Shown here in pieces: positions 35,276 through 43,750 of a stretch of 64,000 nt of DNA. The notes beneath the pieces were generated by a model, which had not been told where the DNA came from, ran no database searches, and worked only from the letters and a program-made list of their open reading frames with translations. How positions within the stretch are numbered: the first letter of the stretch is position 1; every line of letters begins with the position of its first letter. This DNA comes from Hymenobacter sp. J193 (lineage in GTDB: Bacteria > Bacteroidota > Bacteroidia > Cytophagales > Hymenobacteraceae): positions 3,743,001 through 3,807,000 of the forward strand of contig NZ_JAJONE010000001.1 in NCBI RefSeq assembly GCF_024700075.1. The letters run 5' to 3'. The translations under genes were made by a program, and so were the position numbers.

Positions 35276-35625
35276 CGGCTTACCTCGGTTTTGCTTTGCT
35301 CTGTGGCCTCGAAAAACTGCAGCGTGGCCGCGTACAGCTGCCGCACGGTAGCTGAGTTGTCGCGCTGAAAGTTGCTCAGGAACACGTCGAACGTGGCCAG
35401 GCCATGCTCCGGCCAGGTATGAATGCTTAGGTGCGACTCGGTGAGGCCTACCACCGCCGTGAAGGAGCCATTGGGAAAGGTGTGGTACACTTCGCCCACC
35501 TTCGTGAGGCCCAGCCGGGCTATTTCGCCGTCGAAGAAAGACCGACAGGCCGCCGCCGCCGTGAGCGGACCAACGGGGGCCGAAAATGTGGCCAGCATGT
35601 GCAGCCCCGGCGAATAAGTGAGCAT
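35272..35625 (-). CDS. speD: S-adenosylmethionine decarboxylase proenzyme (SpeD, prokaryotic class)
   Basis: A 117-aa proenzyme that self-cleaves to give a pyruvoyl group and decarboxylates AdoMet, the donor for the aminopropyl transfer by SpeE. The cleavage site region is clear: LTESHLSIHTWPEHG (cut between Glu and Ser, giving the pyruvoyl Ser), with FDVFLSNFQ downstream. The start at 35625 (MLTYSPGLHMLATF) fits the family; residues before it in the open frame (to 35694) do not. This is the first gene of the operon 35625-30127 on the minus strand, so the promoter should lie between 35626 and about 35700; a TAATATTG string at about 35682-35690 is a weak candidate. Confidence 0.93.
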   Translation of the reverse strand: MLTYSPGLHMLATFSAPVGPLTAAAACRSFFDGEIARLGLTKVGEVYHTFPNGSFTAVVGLTESHLSIHTWPEHGLATFDVFLSNFQRDNSATVRQLYAATLQFFEATEQSKTEVSR

Positions 35626-35847
35626 CAGAATAAAGCGACGATAACCGTTGGCGCTGCGAGCATAAACCCGAGCGTAGCCCCCAATATTACACATTAGCCC
35701 GGATTTGGGATAATGCCGCCGAAGGAAGTAAGGTCTGTGTGCTTAATATATGCTCACCAGAAAACGGTTTTACGCACTAACTCTCCTTTCCGGGAAAAAG
35801 ATGCCGGGCGAAGAGTCCGCGGCTTTTCTCCCATCAATAAAGCTACC

Positions 35848-36405
35848 GATACTCGGTCCCGGCCTTCTCGCGCAGGTTGTAGCCCGACGACATGACCTCT
35901 CCGTAGGCCCCGGCCGAGCGAATGGCCAGCAGGTCGCCGCGGCGGGTTTCGGGCAGCAGCATCTAGAGCCCAAAGGGGTCCGACGACTCGCAGATGGGAC
36001 CCACTACGTCGTAGACCTGGGCCGGAAGCTGGCTGGTGAGGTTCTGAATGGCGTGGTAGGAGCCGTAGAGGGCCGGACGAAACAGCTGCGTCATGCCGGG
36101 GTCGAGGTCGACGAGACGGATCTGCTGCAGCTGGGGGTACTTCAGCAGCTCGCGCACGGCCAGCCCGTCGCCGCCGCCCAGCACCAGTACGCGCCGGGCC
36201 TGGGGCAGGGCCTGCATGGCTGGGTGCACCAGCGCCTCGTGGTAGCGGTACTCATCCTGGGAGCTGAACTGCAGGTTGCCGTTGAGGAACAGGCGCAGCT
36301 CGCGCTGATTTTTAGTAAGGACGATGCGCTGGTAAAGCGTGCTTTTCGAGTAGATGACCTGATCCTGAAACGCTAAGGTCACGGTCTCCGCGTAGCGCTG
36401 GATGT
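35848..36405 (-). pseudogene. Fused lysA/speE fragment (rearrangement scar)
   Basis: On the minus strand the bases 36405 to about 36082 match the inner part of speE ([16 protein letters not shown]... through [10 protein letters not shown]), nearly identical to 32335-32650. From about 36080 down to 35848 they match the last 230 bp of lysA ([14 protein letters not shown] onward; compare 39008-39240), with an early stop (FGL-stop) inside. The join falls in a stretch where both genes read alike (GMTQLFR versus GMTELIR). Neither half is complete. It lies in the same orientation as lysA and therefore forms a direct repeat around the RCC1 gene. DNA identity by eye is about 95-97%, so the event is fairly recent. 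Confidence 0.88.
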
Positions 36406-36407
36406 GC

Positions 36408-36485
36408 CCGGAACGGCGCTGGACCCTGCGCTACTTCCGCCAGCAGCAGAAGCTCAGCAAGTGGACGGGTGGTGAAAGGATATAA
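36408..36485 (+). pseudogene. Possible tail fragment of an unknown gene
   Basis: Just beyond the scar the plus strand reads a GC-rich tail ([17 protein letters not shown] then TGGERI) ended by a TAA at 36483-36485, with no start or upstream domain. It may be the 3' end of a gene displaced during the rearrangement. It could be chance. Confidence 0.2.
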
Positions 36486-36525
36486 TAAGAGAAGCTATTA
36501 AATGCTTCATGATAAGGAATGAAAT

Positions 36526-36533
36526 TATCTTTG
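36526..36533 (+). promoter_or_regulatory. -7 box TATCTTTG of the RCC1 gene
   Basis: Exact TAnnTTTG match 23 bp before the ATG at 36557. It lies inside the longer possible reading frame starting at 36509, which argues for the shorter start. No strong -33 motif seen. Confidence 0.5.
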
Positions 36534-36556
36534 TAATAAAGTCTTATGTCTCTGTC

Positions 36557-38983
36557 ATGAAGCAATCGATACTCACAGTGCTTTTACTAGCCTATATATA
36601 TTCCTTCGGCTTACCTGTCATAGCTCAAAATACGTCAACAACCGTTGCGGCTGGGGCCGGGCACTCTCTTTCAATCCTGCCTGACGGTACTCTATGGTCT
36701 TGGGGATCAAACAGAGATTATGTGCTAGGAGAAAGTTCAGCTCAAAGTCTTCGCAGCTCTCCGAAACACATTGCCACTACGGACAAATGGAAAAGCGTAG
36801 CAACGTATGAGGACTTCGCGTTGGCTATACACGCTGATGGAACGTTATGGGGCTGGGGCAGCAACAAGCTGGGGCAATTAGCGCAAAATGGTACTTACGG
36901 CTCTTATGTAAGCCCGGCAAAAATTAGTGCTAATACAACATGGGCTAGTATTAGTGCTGGCAACGGGTATGCTGTTGCTATTCGTAAGGATGGAACATTG
37001 TGGGCCTGGGGTAATAATATGTCAGGCAAACTGGGGGATGGTACTAATGTAAGCCGCTTTATTCCCACCCAAATAGGCAAGGAAACCAACTGGCGTATGG
37101 TGAGTGCAGGTGTTGCATCGACCATAGCCATTCGTGCAGATGGTACGATGTGGGCTTGGGGAGTGCTTAACTGGAATAGAGCAGAGCCACAGTTTAATGA
37201 GCCGATACAAGTAGGTAATGAGCATACATGGAAATTTGTTGCACACAGAAATAAAAGTGTGGCGGCTATCAAGGAAGACGGTACGTTATGGACATGGGGA
37301 GAGAATGGAAATGGAGAGCTAGGTACCGGCACATACAACCCTGGCCCAGATCCAAAGCAGATAACGGAGGCTACAAACTGGGCATATGTTTCCGTGGGAG
37401 ATACATACATGGTTGCTACTCGTCTTGATGGCACACTTTGGCACTGGGGGACAAATAGCCACCGCTTCTATATTCCTGGGAATGAAAATTCCACGGACAT
37501 AATAAGCCAGCACCTTATTCCTACACAAGTTGGTTCTCAAACAACTTGGAAGACCGTTTCTGCTGGTGATAATCATGTTCTGGCAACCCAAGCAAATGGC
37601 AGCGTATGGGCTTGGGGAAATGGCCTGGGAGGAGCCATTGGAAGCTCTGATATTTTGCCTCACGCCACTACGCCTAATCAGGTCGGCAAACTGACTAATT
37701 GGAAATCAGTAGCTACGGGGAGGGAACACACGCTGGCGTTGCGTACTGACGGTTCATTATGGAGTAGTGGTGATAACCTCCAAGGGCAGTTGGGCCAAGG
37801 AACTACCAGATTCTTCTCTACTATGCAACAGGTCGCTAAAGGGGCCAGTTGGAAACAGATGACAACAGGTGAGAGCCACTGTCTGGCTGTGCGTACTGAT
37901 GGTTCGTTATGGGCTTGGGGAGCAAATGACAAGGGTCAACTCGGTGACGATACTCAAACTAATCGGTCCAGCCCTATCCAAGTAGGTAATGACTTCAATT
38001 GGCAGTATGTAGCAGCAGGGCAAAAGCATAGTCTAGGAATAAAAACAGACGGTACCCTGTGGACTTGGGGACAACATGCTGATGGAACAAATACGAATAT
38101 TCTTGCTCCTAAACGAGTAGGAACGAGTAATACATGGAAGCTTGTAAGTGCTGGCTACTATCACTCACTAGCAATAAAAAATGATGGTTCACTATGGTCT
38201 TGGGGTAGTAATTACTTTGGACAGCTTGGCGACGGAACCGGAATTACACGCGCCACACCAGTGCAAGTAGGTCCCGTATCAGTAAAATGGAAGAGTATAG
38301 CAGCGGGGCATGATTTCAGTGTAGGACTGCGAGAGGATGGTACTCTGTGGGCATGGGGTTACAATCAGGATACGCAGCTAGGTGATGGTACCCGGATAAA
38401 TCGTTCAGCGCCTGTGGCTATAGCAAAGGACCAGAAGTGGCAAGCTATTGGAGCAGGTGAGCAGTACGGGCTGGCAATAGATATGCAAGGGACATTATGG
38501 GGATGGGGTTACTGGGGAGACCGTGGACTAGGTATATCGGAGCCATACCCTTATTATTTCCGTCCAATCCAGCTGAGCACTAGTAGCACCTGGGCTCAGG
38601 TAGATGGTGGGCTTTACTCATCGATGCTCGTGCAAAACAATGGAACATTGTGGGCATTAGGGACTAATAATCTTGGTGGGTTACTTGGTGTTCCGGGGTA
38701 TGCCGAGGAGCCACTTTTAGTTCAACCTGGAACGTTGCCATTAGCTACTACAACCACTTTCGATACACGTGCTCAACTGCATGTGTACCCAAACCCGGTT
38801 CAAGGAGTACTTCGTTTAGAAGTAAAAGACCTCAACACTACCTTGGATTTGTATGACGCAACGGGTAGAGTTGTTCGAAGCATCCAGCCTAAACCACTAA
38901 CCATTTTGTCCTTACAAGGCATAGCTCCTGGGGTTTACATCTTACGCCAAGGACAAGCAGCAGTGAGAGTGGTAGTGCAATAG
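36557..38983 (+). CDS. RCC1-repeat protein exported by the type IX system
   Basis: An 808-aa exported protein. Signal peptide (MKQSILTVLLLAYIYSFGLPVIAQ) is followed by about 14 RCC1-type repeats, each marked by DGTLWxWGxN-like strings (WSWGSN, WGWGSN, WAWGNN, WTWGEN and others), which should fold as one or two seven-bladed propellers. The C-terminal 70 residues are a type A T9SS sorting domain (LHVYPNPVQG, LDLYDATGRVVRS, PGVYILRQG), so the protein is secreted through the outer membrane. It is AT-rich compared with its neighbours and lies between direct repeats of lysA sequence, signs of acquisition. RCC1 propellers usually bind proteins or chromatin in eukaryotes; its role here is unknown. 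Confidence 0.9.
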   Translation: MKQSILTVLLLAYIYSFGLPVIAQNTSTTVAAGAGHSLSILPDGTLWSWGSNRDYVLGESSAQSLRSSPKHIATTDKWKSVATYEDFALAIHADGTLWGWGSNKLGQLAQNGTYGSYVSPAKISANTTWASISAGNGYAVAIRKDGTLWAWGNNMSGKLGDGTNVSRFIPTQIGKETNWRMVSAGVASTIAIRADGTMWAWGVLNWNRAEPQFNEPIQVGNEHTWKFVAHRNKSVAAIKEDGTLWTWGENGNGELGTGTYNPGPDPKQITEATNWAYVSVGDTYMVATRLDGTLWHWGTNSHRFYIPGNENSTDIISQHLIPTQVGSQTTWKTVSAGDNHVLATQANGSVWAWGNGLGGAIGSSDILPHATTPNQVGKLTNWKSVATGREHTLALRTDGSLWSSGDNLQGQLGQGTTRFFSTMQQVAKGASWKQMTTGESHCLAVRTDGSLWAWGANDKGQLGDDTQTNRSSPIQVGNDFNWQYVAAGQKHSLGIKTDGTLWTWGQHADGTNTNILAPKRVGTSNTWKLVSAGYYHSLAIKNDGSLWSWGSNYFGQLGDGTGITRATPVQVGPVSVKWKSIAAGHDFSVGLREDGTLWAWGYNQDTQLGDGTRINRSAPVAIAKDQKWQAIGAGEQYGLAIDMQGTLWGWGYWGDRGLGISEPYPYYFRPIQLSTSSTWAQVDGGLYSSMLVQNNGTLWALGTNNLGGLLGVPGYAEEPLLVQPGTLPLATTTTFDTRAQLHVYPNPVQGVLRLEVKDLNTTLDLYDATGRVVRSIQPKPLTILSLQGIAPGVYILRQGQAAVRVVVQ

Positions 38984-39007
38984 CGTACAACCCGCGGGTA
39001 ACGACGC

Positions 39008-40149
39008 TCACCGATACTCGGCCGCAGCCTTCTCGCGCAGGTTGTAGCCCGACGACATCACCTCCCCGTAGGCCCCGGCCGAGCGAATGGCCAGCAGGTC
39101 GCCGCGGCGGGTTTCGGGCAGCAGCACCTGGCGCCCAAAGGTGTCCGACGACTCGCAGATGGGACCCACCACGTCGTAGTCCTGGGCCGGAAGCTGGCTG
39201 CTGAGGTTCTGAATGGCGTGGTAGGAGCCGTAGAGGGCCGGGCGAATCAGCTCCGTCATGCCCGCGTCGAGGATGGCGAAGCGGCGCTGCTGGCTGTGCT
39301 TCACGTACAGCACCCGGCTTACCAGGGAACCACACTGGGCCACGATGGAGCGGCCCAGCTCCACGTGCACCTGCTGGTTCGGGCGCCGCCGCAGGTTCAA
39401 CTCAAACGTGCGGAAGTACTGTTCGAAGTCGGGTACCGGGTGCTGGTCGGGCTGGTGGTAGTCGATGCCCAAGCCCCCGCCCAGGTTCAGGTGCGGCAGG
39501 TAGTGGCCCCGGTCCTCTAGCCAGGTTTGCAGCTCATTGAGCTTCTGGCTGAGCTTCTCAAACACCGTGAGGTTTGTAATCTGGGAACCAATATGCGTGT
39601 GCAGGCCCACCAGCTCCAGGTTCGGCAGGTTCTCCAGCTGCTCAATCACACTGCCCAAATCGGTCAGGCTGATGCCGAACTTGTTGGCGTCGAGGCCGGT
39701 GGTAATGTGCGGGTGCGTGTAGGCGTCCACGTTTGGGTTCACGCGTAGGGCCACGCGGGTGCGGCGGTTCTGGGCCCCGGCCAGCTCGTTCAGCACCGTC
39801 AGCTCCTCCACCGACTCAGCGTTAAAGCACCAGATGTTGGCCGCCAGCGCCAGGTTGATTTCCACGTCGCTCTTGCCCACGCCGGCAAATACCACGTGGT
39901 CGGGCGCGAAGCTAGCGTCTAGAGCGCGCTGCACTTCGCCGCCGCTCACGCAGTCAGCGCCCAGGCCGTGCTGGCGAATAAGGTCCAGGATGGGGGCGTT
40001 GGCGTTGGCTTTCAGGGCGTAGTGCACCTGGAAGCCTCGGGGGCGGGCGGCCTGCTGCAAGGCCGTGAGCGTGCGGTCCAGCAACGCCAGATCGTAGAAG
40101 TAAAGGGCGTGGGGCGGTTCAGCAGATCCGCCGGAATTCGAAACGACAT
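39008..40149 (-). pseudogene. lysA: Diaminopimelate decarboxylase, frameshifted near the N-terminus
   Basis: PLP-dependent fold type III decarboxylase, last step of lysine synthesis. From a TTG at 40084 the frame gives 358 aa with all key motifs: HYALKANAN (PLP lysine), SGGEVQRAL, HTHIGSQI, NLGGGLGIDY, and the C-terminal CESSD and YNLRE. Family members have about 20 more N-terminal residues. These are present on the minus strand from an ATG at 40149 (MSFRIPADLLNRPTPF) but in another frame; one extra T in the TTT run at 40102-40104 would join them as RPTPFYFYDLALLDRTL. So it is a frameshift mutation, an assembly error, or use of the TTG. It lies downstream of lysC on the same strand. Its 3' end is duplicated at 35848. 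Confidence 0.85.
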
Positions 40150-40215
40150 GCAGGGTATGGGTTGCTAGTTGTTAGTTTTTAGTTGTTGGTTGTTGGTTTT
40201 TCGTTCTTGGTTTTT

Positions 40216-40316
40216 GGTTGCTCGTCATGCTGAGCGAAGTCGAAGCATCTCTACCGCTTCGGCCGGACTTACCACACTACCAAGATGCTTCGCTACGCTC
40301 AGCATGACGAGCAACC
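40216..40316. repeat. Palindromic repeat, family R3, copy 1
   Basis: The outer arms GGTTGCTCGTCATGCTGAGC (40216-40235) and its complement (40297-40316) enclose an inner GCATCTCTACCGCTTCG-type segment. It lies between lysC and lysA, both on the minus strand. Related copies are at 43778, 55357 and 62949. Confidence 0.85.
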
Positions 40317-40335
40317 AACAACCAAAAACGAACAA

Positions 40336-41676
40336 CTAAAAGGCCGCTTCGGCTTTGCGGCGGAAGAGGCCTTCGTTGAGGGAGCGGAGGGCCAGGTTTT
40401 TATCGGCGGTGTTGATGAGCACGCTGATGTTGTTGGGCGAGCCGCCGTAGCTGATCATGCGCAGCGGAATGTTCTGCAGGGCGTTGAATACCTGCCGGGC
40501 CGAGCCGTGGTTTTCCTGAATCAGGTTGCCTACCAGACAAATAATGGTTTGCTGCTCGTCTACTTCCACCGTGCCGAAGCCGCGCAGCTCCGCCAGAATT
40601 TCGGGCAGGTGGGTGGCGTCGTCGATGGTCAGCGACACGGCCACTTCCGAGGTCGTAATCATGTCGATGGGCGTGCGGTACCGCTCAAATACTTCGAACA
40701 AGCGGCGCAGGAAGCCGTGGGCCAGCAGCATGCGGCTGCTGCGCACCTTAATGGCTACCAGCCCGTCCTTGGCTGCCACGGCCTTGATGGCCTCGTCGCC
40801 GGTGCGGGCGGAGATAAGCGTGCCGGGCGCTTCGGGCTGCATGGTATTGAGCAGGCGCACCGGAATGCCGTACTGGCGAGCCGGCAGCACCGAGCTGGGG
40901 TGCAGAATCTTCGCCCCGAAGTAAGCCAGCTCGGCCGCCTCATCAAACGACAGCTCCCGGATGGGGTAGGTGTCCTCTACCACGCGCGGGTCGTTGTTGT
41001 GCAGCCCGTCGATGTCGGTCCAGATCTGAATTTCCTCCACCCGGGCCGCGGCGCCAATCAGCGAGGCCGAGTAGTCGGAGCCCCCGCGCTTGAGGTTGTC
41101 GATGAGGCCCTGGGCATTGCGGCAGATGTAGCCCTGGGTGATGAACAGCGTCTGGCCTTCGTGGCGGGCTAGCTGCTCCTGCAGGTGCTGCTCGATATAG
41201 GCGCCATCGGGCTCCTCGTCTTTATCAAGGCGCATGAAGTCGAGGGCCGGCAGCAGCACGGCCGGGCGGCCCAGCACATCCGTCACGTAGCGGTGGAAAA
41301 GCTGGGTGCTCAGCAGCTCACCCTGGGCCAGAATCAGCCGCTCGCCCACGGGCGTGAGCGGGTTGCGCATCAGGTCGAAGATGGCCCGGAAGCAGGCGTC
41401 CAGCTGGCCGATGGCGGCCGTGGCCACCTCCGTCTGGGGCAGCAGCTCACGGGCCGTCATCAGGTAGTGCTGGCGCAAAATCTCGGTCTGAGCCGTGGCG
41501 GCCGCTATTTCGCCGTCGTAGAGCAGGCGCGCTATCGTTACCAGGGCGTTGGTGGTGCCCGACATGGCCGACAGCACCACGATGCGCGGCTCTTCAGGGG
41601 CGTGAATCAACTCGGCTACGGTGCGCATGCGCTCGGCCGTGCCTACCGACGTGCCGCCAAACTTGAGAACTTTCAT
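40336..41676 (-). CDS. lysC: Aspartate kinase (lysine-sensitive type)
   Basis: A 446-aa monofunctional aspartokinase, first step of the aspartate family pathway. The N-terminal kinase domain has MKVLKFGGTSVG, VVLSAMSGTTNALV, and RGGSDYSASLIGAAARVEEIQIWTD. The C-terminal two ACT domains (about 300-440, IKVRSSRMLLAHGFLRRLFE, ISYGGSPNNISVLI) mediate feedback by lysine or threonine. There is no homoserine dehydrogenase fusion. The start at 41676 is the family N-terminus. lysA follows on the same strand after a gap of 186 bp filled by repeat R3, so the two may share a promoter upstream of 41676. The short region between this start and the terminator at 41718 should contain it. Confidence 0.95.
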   Translation of the reverse strand: MKVLKFGGTSVGTAERMRTVAELIHAPEEPRIVVLSAMSGTTNALVTIARLLYDGEIAAATAQTEILRQHYLMTARELLPQTEVATAAIGQLDACFRAIFDLMRNPLTPVGERLILAQGELLSTQLFHRYVTDVLGRPAVLLPALDFMRLDKDEEPDGAYIEQHLQEQLARHEGQTLFITQGYICRNAQGLIDNLKRGGSDYSASLIGAAARVEEIQIWTDIDGLHNNDPRVVEDTYPIRELSFDEAAELAYFGAKILHPSSVLPARQYGIPVRLLNTMQPEAPGTLISARTGDEAIKAVAAKDGLVAIKVRSSRMLLAHGFLRRLFEVFERYRTPIDMITTSEVAVSLTIDDATHLPEILAELRGFGTVEVDEQQTIICLVGNLIQENHGSARQVFNALQNIPLRMISYGGSPNNISVLINTADKNLALRSLNEGLFRRKAEAAF

Positions 41677-41717
41677 GGGAACAGAGAGGTGATATGGATT
41701 GCGAAAGAAAAGACCAG

Positions 41718-41750
41718 AAAAAAGCGCCGACCCTTGGGAGGACCGGCGCT
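41718..41750 (-). terminator. Terminator of the 45-aa secreted peptide gene
   Basis: Stem AGCGCCG (41723-41729) with CGGCGCT (41744-41750), followed on the minus strand by six T (complement of 41718-41723). It ends the small gene at 41778 and insulates lysC. Confidence 0.7.
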
Positions 41751-41777
41751 TGGAGGTTCAGATTCGGGCAAGGCGAA

Positions 41778-41915
41778 CTAGTGCGACGGTCGGGTCGGGT
41801 TACATTTCTTCGATTTCTTGACCATCAGGCCGCCGCTCCGCTTGCCGCACACCATCACCTGCTTGGCCGAAACCAGCGCAGTAGCAGAAGACAGAAGAGC
41901 GAAAGTGGAAAGCAT
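41778..41915 (-). CDS. Putative 45-aa secreted basic peptide
   Basis: MLSTFALLSSATALVSA is a short signal peptide, followed by a strongly basic mature part (about 27 aa) with two Cys (VMVCGKRSGGLMVKKSKKCNP). There is no family recognised. The gene is supported by a promoter-like TATACTTG box with an upstream TTTTGG (41956-41986) and a good terminator after the stop. It could be an antimicrobial-like or structural peptide, or only a leader; pure inference. The ORF start at 41984 is rejected because it is upstream of the promoter. Confidence 0.5.
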   Translation of the reverse strand: MLSTFALLSSATALVSAKQVMVCGKRSGGLMVKKSKKCNPTRPSH

Positions 41916-41955
41916 AAAAGGTGCTGAGTTGGGCGTTGAGCCGGCCTTGTGGCTG

Positions 41956-41986
41956 CAAGTATACGGTACGGCGCGAGAAACCAAAA
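41956..41986 (-). promoter_or_regulatory. Promoter candidate for the 45-aa peptide gene
   Basis: On the minus strand TTTTGG (41986-41981), a 17-bp spacer, then TATACTTG (41963-41956). The -7 box has one mismatch to TAnnTTTG. The ATG is 41 bp downstream of the -7 box. Confidence 0.4.
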
Positions 41987-42044
41987 AATCTTTTTTGAGG
42001 GCAGTCTACGATTTCTACGCCACGAGGTGACCCGATCTGTCGGC

Positions 42045-42710
42045 TCAGAAAGAGGTATTGCTGATAGCCTCAATCAGCCAGCGGTTGCCAGGCACGCGCA
42101 CCAGGCGCACGTCCAGGGCTTCCTGCCAGTTCTCGTCGTTCTGGTTGTGGTAGGGGCCGCGCGCCTTTACCAGCGCGTGGTTTTTGTCGGGAAAAGTAGT
42201 GGCAAAGGTGCCGGCCCGCAGCTCGGCCAGCTTGGTATCGGCTTCCTGGGAGTAGGTGAGAAAGTCGAAATCAAAGCCCGGGGGCGGCCCGTCGTTTTGC
42301 GGATGCGCCCGCAGCGAATCATTCTGCTGGCGGAAGTAGGCGCGCCAGTTCTGCAGGTAGGAATCGGCGAAGTAGCCGCTGGCTTTCAGGGCCGTGAGCC
42401 ACTGTTCGGTGCCGGGAAAGTTTACCGCGTAATACTTTGTGGTATCCTGCCCATCAGCGTTGAGAATGAAGTCTCCCTGCAGCTTTTCCATAGTAGCGGC
42501 ATACCAGCCGATAAAGCGGCGCACCGTCTGCTCAGCGGCCGGGTCAGCCGGGGCTGGAGCCTGCGGCAAAGCTGGCGAAGGAGAAGCAACAAGCGAATCG
42601 GCCGAAGCAGTAGGGCCCTGGGCGCCGGGTTGCTGATTGGAGCCGCAGCCCGGTAAGGCCAACAGGAAAGCCGCTGCGCAGACAGCGCGCAGAATGTCAG
42701 AAAGCGTCAT
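42045..42710 (-). CDS. Lipoprotein, DUF3828-like
   Basis: A 221-aa lipoprotein. The signal peptide ends in LALPGC (Cys22), followed by a low-complexity Pro/Ala/Ser linker (about 25-60) and a globular domain (60-221) starting RRFIGWYAATMEKLQGD. This FxxWYxxxM-type start and the ending GNRWLIEAISNTSF resemble DUF3828 periplasmic proteins; the assignment is tentative. It starts 27 bp after the stop of the upstream gene on the same strand (42738), so the two form one transcription unit. Function unknown. Confidence 0.75.
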   Translation of the reverse strand: MTLSDILRAVCAAAFLLALPGCGSNQQPGAQGPTASADSLVASPSPALPQAPAPADPAAEQTVRRFIGWYAATMEKLQGDFILNADGQDTTKYYAVNFPGTEQWLTALKASGYFADSYLQNWRAYFRQQNDSLRAHPQNDGPPPGFDFDFLTYSQEADTKLAELRAGTFATTFPDKNHALVKARGPYHNQNDENWQEALDVRLVRVPGNRWLIEAISNTSF

Positions 42711-42737
42711 AGATAGACAACAGATAAACGGCTCAGC

Positions 42738-43250
42738 TTACGGCAGTACGCGCTTCTGCACCCAGGCCTGGAGGGTACCGTTGGCCTGTTCCTGCAGGAG
42801 CTCGTCCAGGACTTTGTTCTTTTTGACGGGGTTGGCCTGGTACATCTTCAGCACGGGCGTCAGGCCGGCCAGGTTTAGGGTGAGGGCGTCCTTTTCGCCG
42901 GGATGCTGGAGCTGGTAGCGCGCCCAGCCGCCCAGAAACAGCAGCATGTAGTTAGGCTCCTGGCGGCTCAGCTCCGTCACGAAGGTTTGCAGCTTCACCT
43001 TCACCGCGGGCGAGCCGCTCACCCACTGCAGCAGAAACCGGTTGACGGCCCGGCGCGTGTCCGGCTCCTGGTCGAGTGGGGTAGCTTCGAGCCAGTTGGC
43101 AGCCTCAATCACCTGCGGGGCGTAGCTGGCGTAGTCTTCGGCGTCGCGGAAGGAGTAGCCGGCCGGGGCCCGGTACGGTTCCGTTTGGGCCAGGGCTGCC
43201 GGGGCGGCCGCCAGCAGCGCCAGGGCAAGCAGATAGGTAGCTTTCTTCAT
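42738..43250 (-). CDS. Exported hypothetical protein
   Basis: A 170-aa protein with a signal peptide (MKKATYLLALALLAAAPAALAQ). The mature domain is alpha-helical by pattern (ANWLEATPLDQEPDTRRAVNRFLLQW, AVKVKLQTFVTELSRQEPNYMLLFLGGWARYQL) with many Leu and Gln. No family recognised. The ATG at 43250 is preferred to one at 43283, because an exact TACCTTTG -7 box lies at 43285-43292. It heads a two-gene unit with the lipoprotein at 42045. Confidence 0.75.
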   Translation of the reverse strand: MKKATYLLALALLAAAPAALAQTEPYRAPAGYSFRDAEDYASYAPQVIEAANWLEATPLDQEPDTRRAVNRFLLQWVSGSPAVKVKLQTFVTELSRQEPNYMLLFLGGWARYQLQHPGEKDALTLNLAGLTPVLKMYQANPVKKNKVLDELLQEQANGTLQAWVQKRVLP

Positions 43251-43284
43251 AATGAGTGAAAAGAAATAGTATGGTAAAAGCAAT

Positions 43285-43292
43285 CAAAGGTA
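43285..43292 (-). promoter_or_regulatory. -7 box TACCTTTG of the 42738-43250 gene
   Basis: Exact TAnnTTTG on the minus strand, 34 bp before the ATG at 43250. No clear -33 box seen. Confidence 0.5.
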
Positions 43293-43331
43293 CCTGAAAA
43301 GGCTGGTATATACTTTTCAGCGAGAAATCAG

Positions 43332-43727
43332 CTATTTGATTACTATTGTATCGGTTATTGTTGTAATTCTTTTACTGTAATAACAAAAGTTGAATCTGCG
43401 CTCAAATGGATTTATTTTACTGTGAATATCGGCAGGCTTTATGGTAGCCGTTATATACATGGCTGGGTCCATTACAATAAAGTCGAATGCGACAAATTTC
43501 CTTTTAGGAGCAAGATAAATAGTGCCGTCTGAAGTGGTTGTGTCACTTGGCTGCTGGGCGTTTTCTTGCTCAAACGTGGCTATTATGCCGGAAACGGGTC
43601 GGCCAGCTTGGTCAATAACAATGGCTTTATATTCCGGAGTCATATAAATACGAGACATGCGCGGATAGATAATACAGCCAGGTAAAATAAGAACTGCAAT
43701 AAAGAGGAAAACAAATGAATATTTCAT
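43332..43727 (-). CDS. Small AT-rich lipoprotein
   Basis: A 131-aa protein with lipoprotein signal MKYSFVFLFIAVLILPGC (Cys18), then a CarboxypepD-like beta domain: EYKAIVIDQAGRPVSGIIATFEQ, SDGTIYLAPKRKFVAFDFIV, a pattern like Kre9 or transthyretin-type folds of surface proteins. AT-rich composition sets it apart from the gene downstream. The start of the gene lies 23 bp from the MITE at 43751, which occupies its promoter region. Function unknown. Confidence 0.65.
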   Translation of the reverse strand: MKYSFVFLFIAVLILPGCIIYPRMSRIYMTPEYKAIVIDQAGRPVSGIIATFEQENAQQPSDTTTSDGTIYLAPKRKFVAFDFIVMDPAMYITATIKPADIHSKINPFERRFNFCYYSKRITTITDTIVIK

Positions 43728-43750
43728 GTGTAAGAAGTTTGGAGTGCTTA

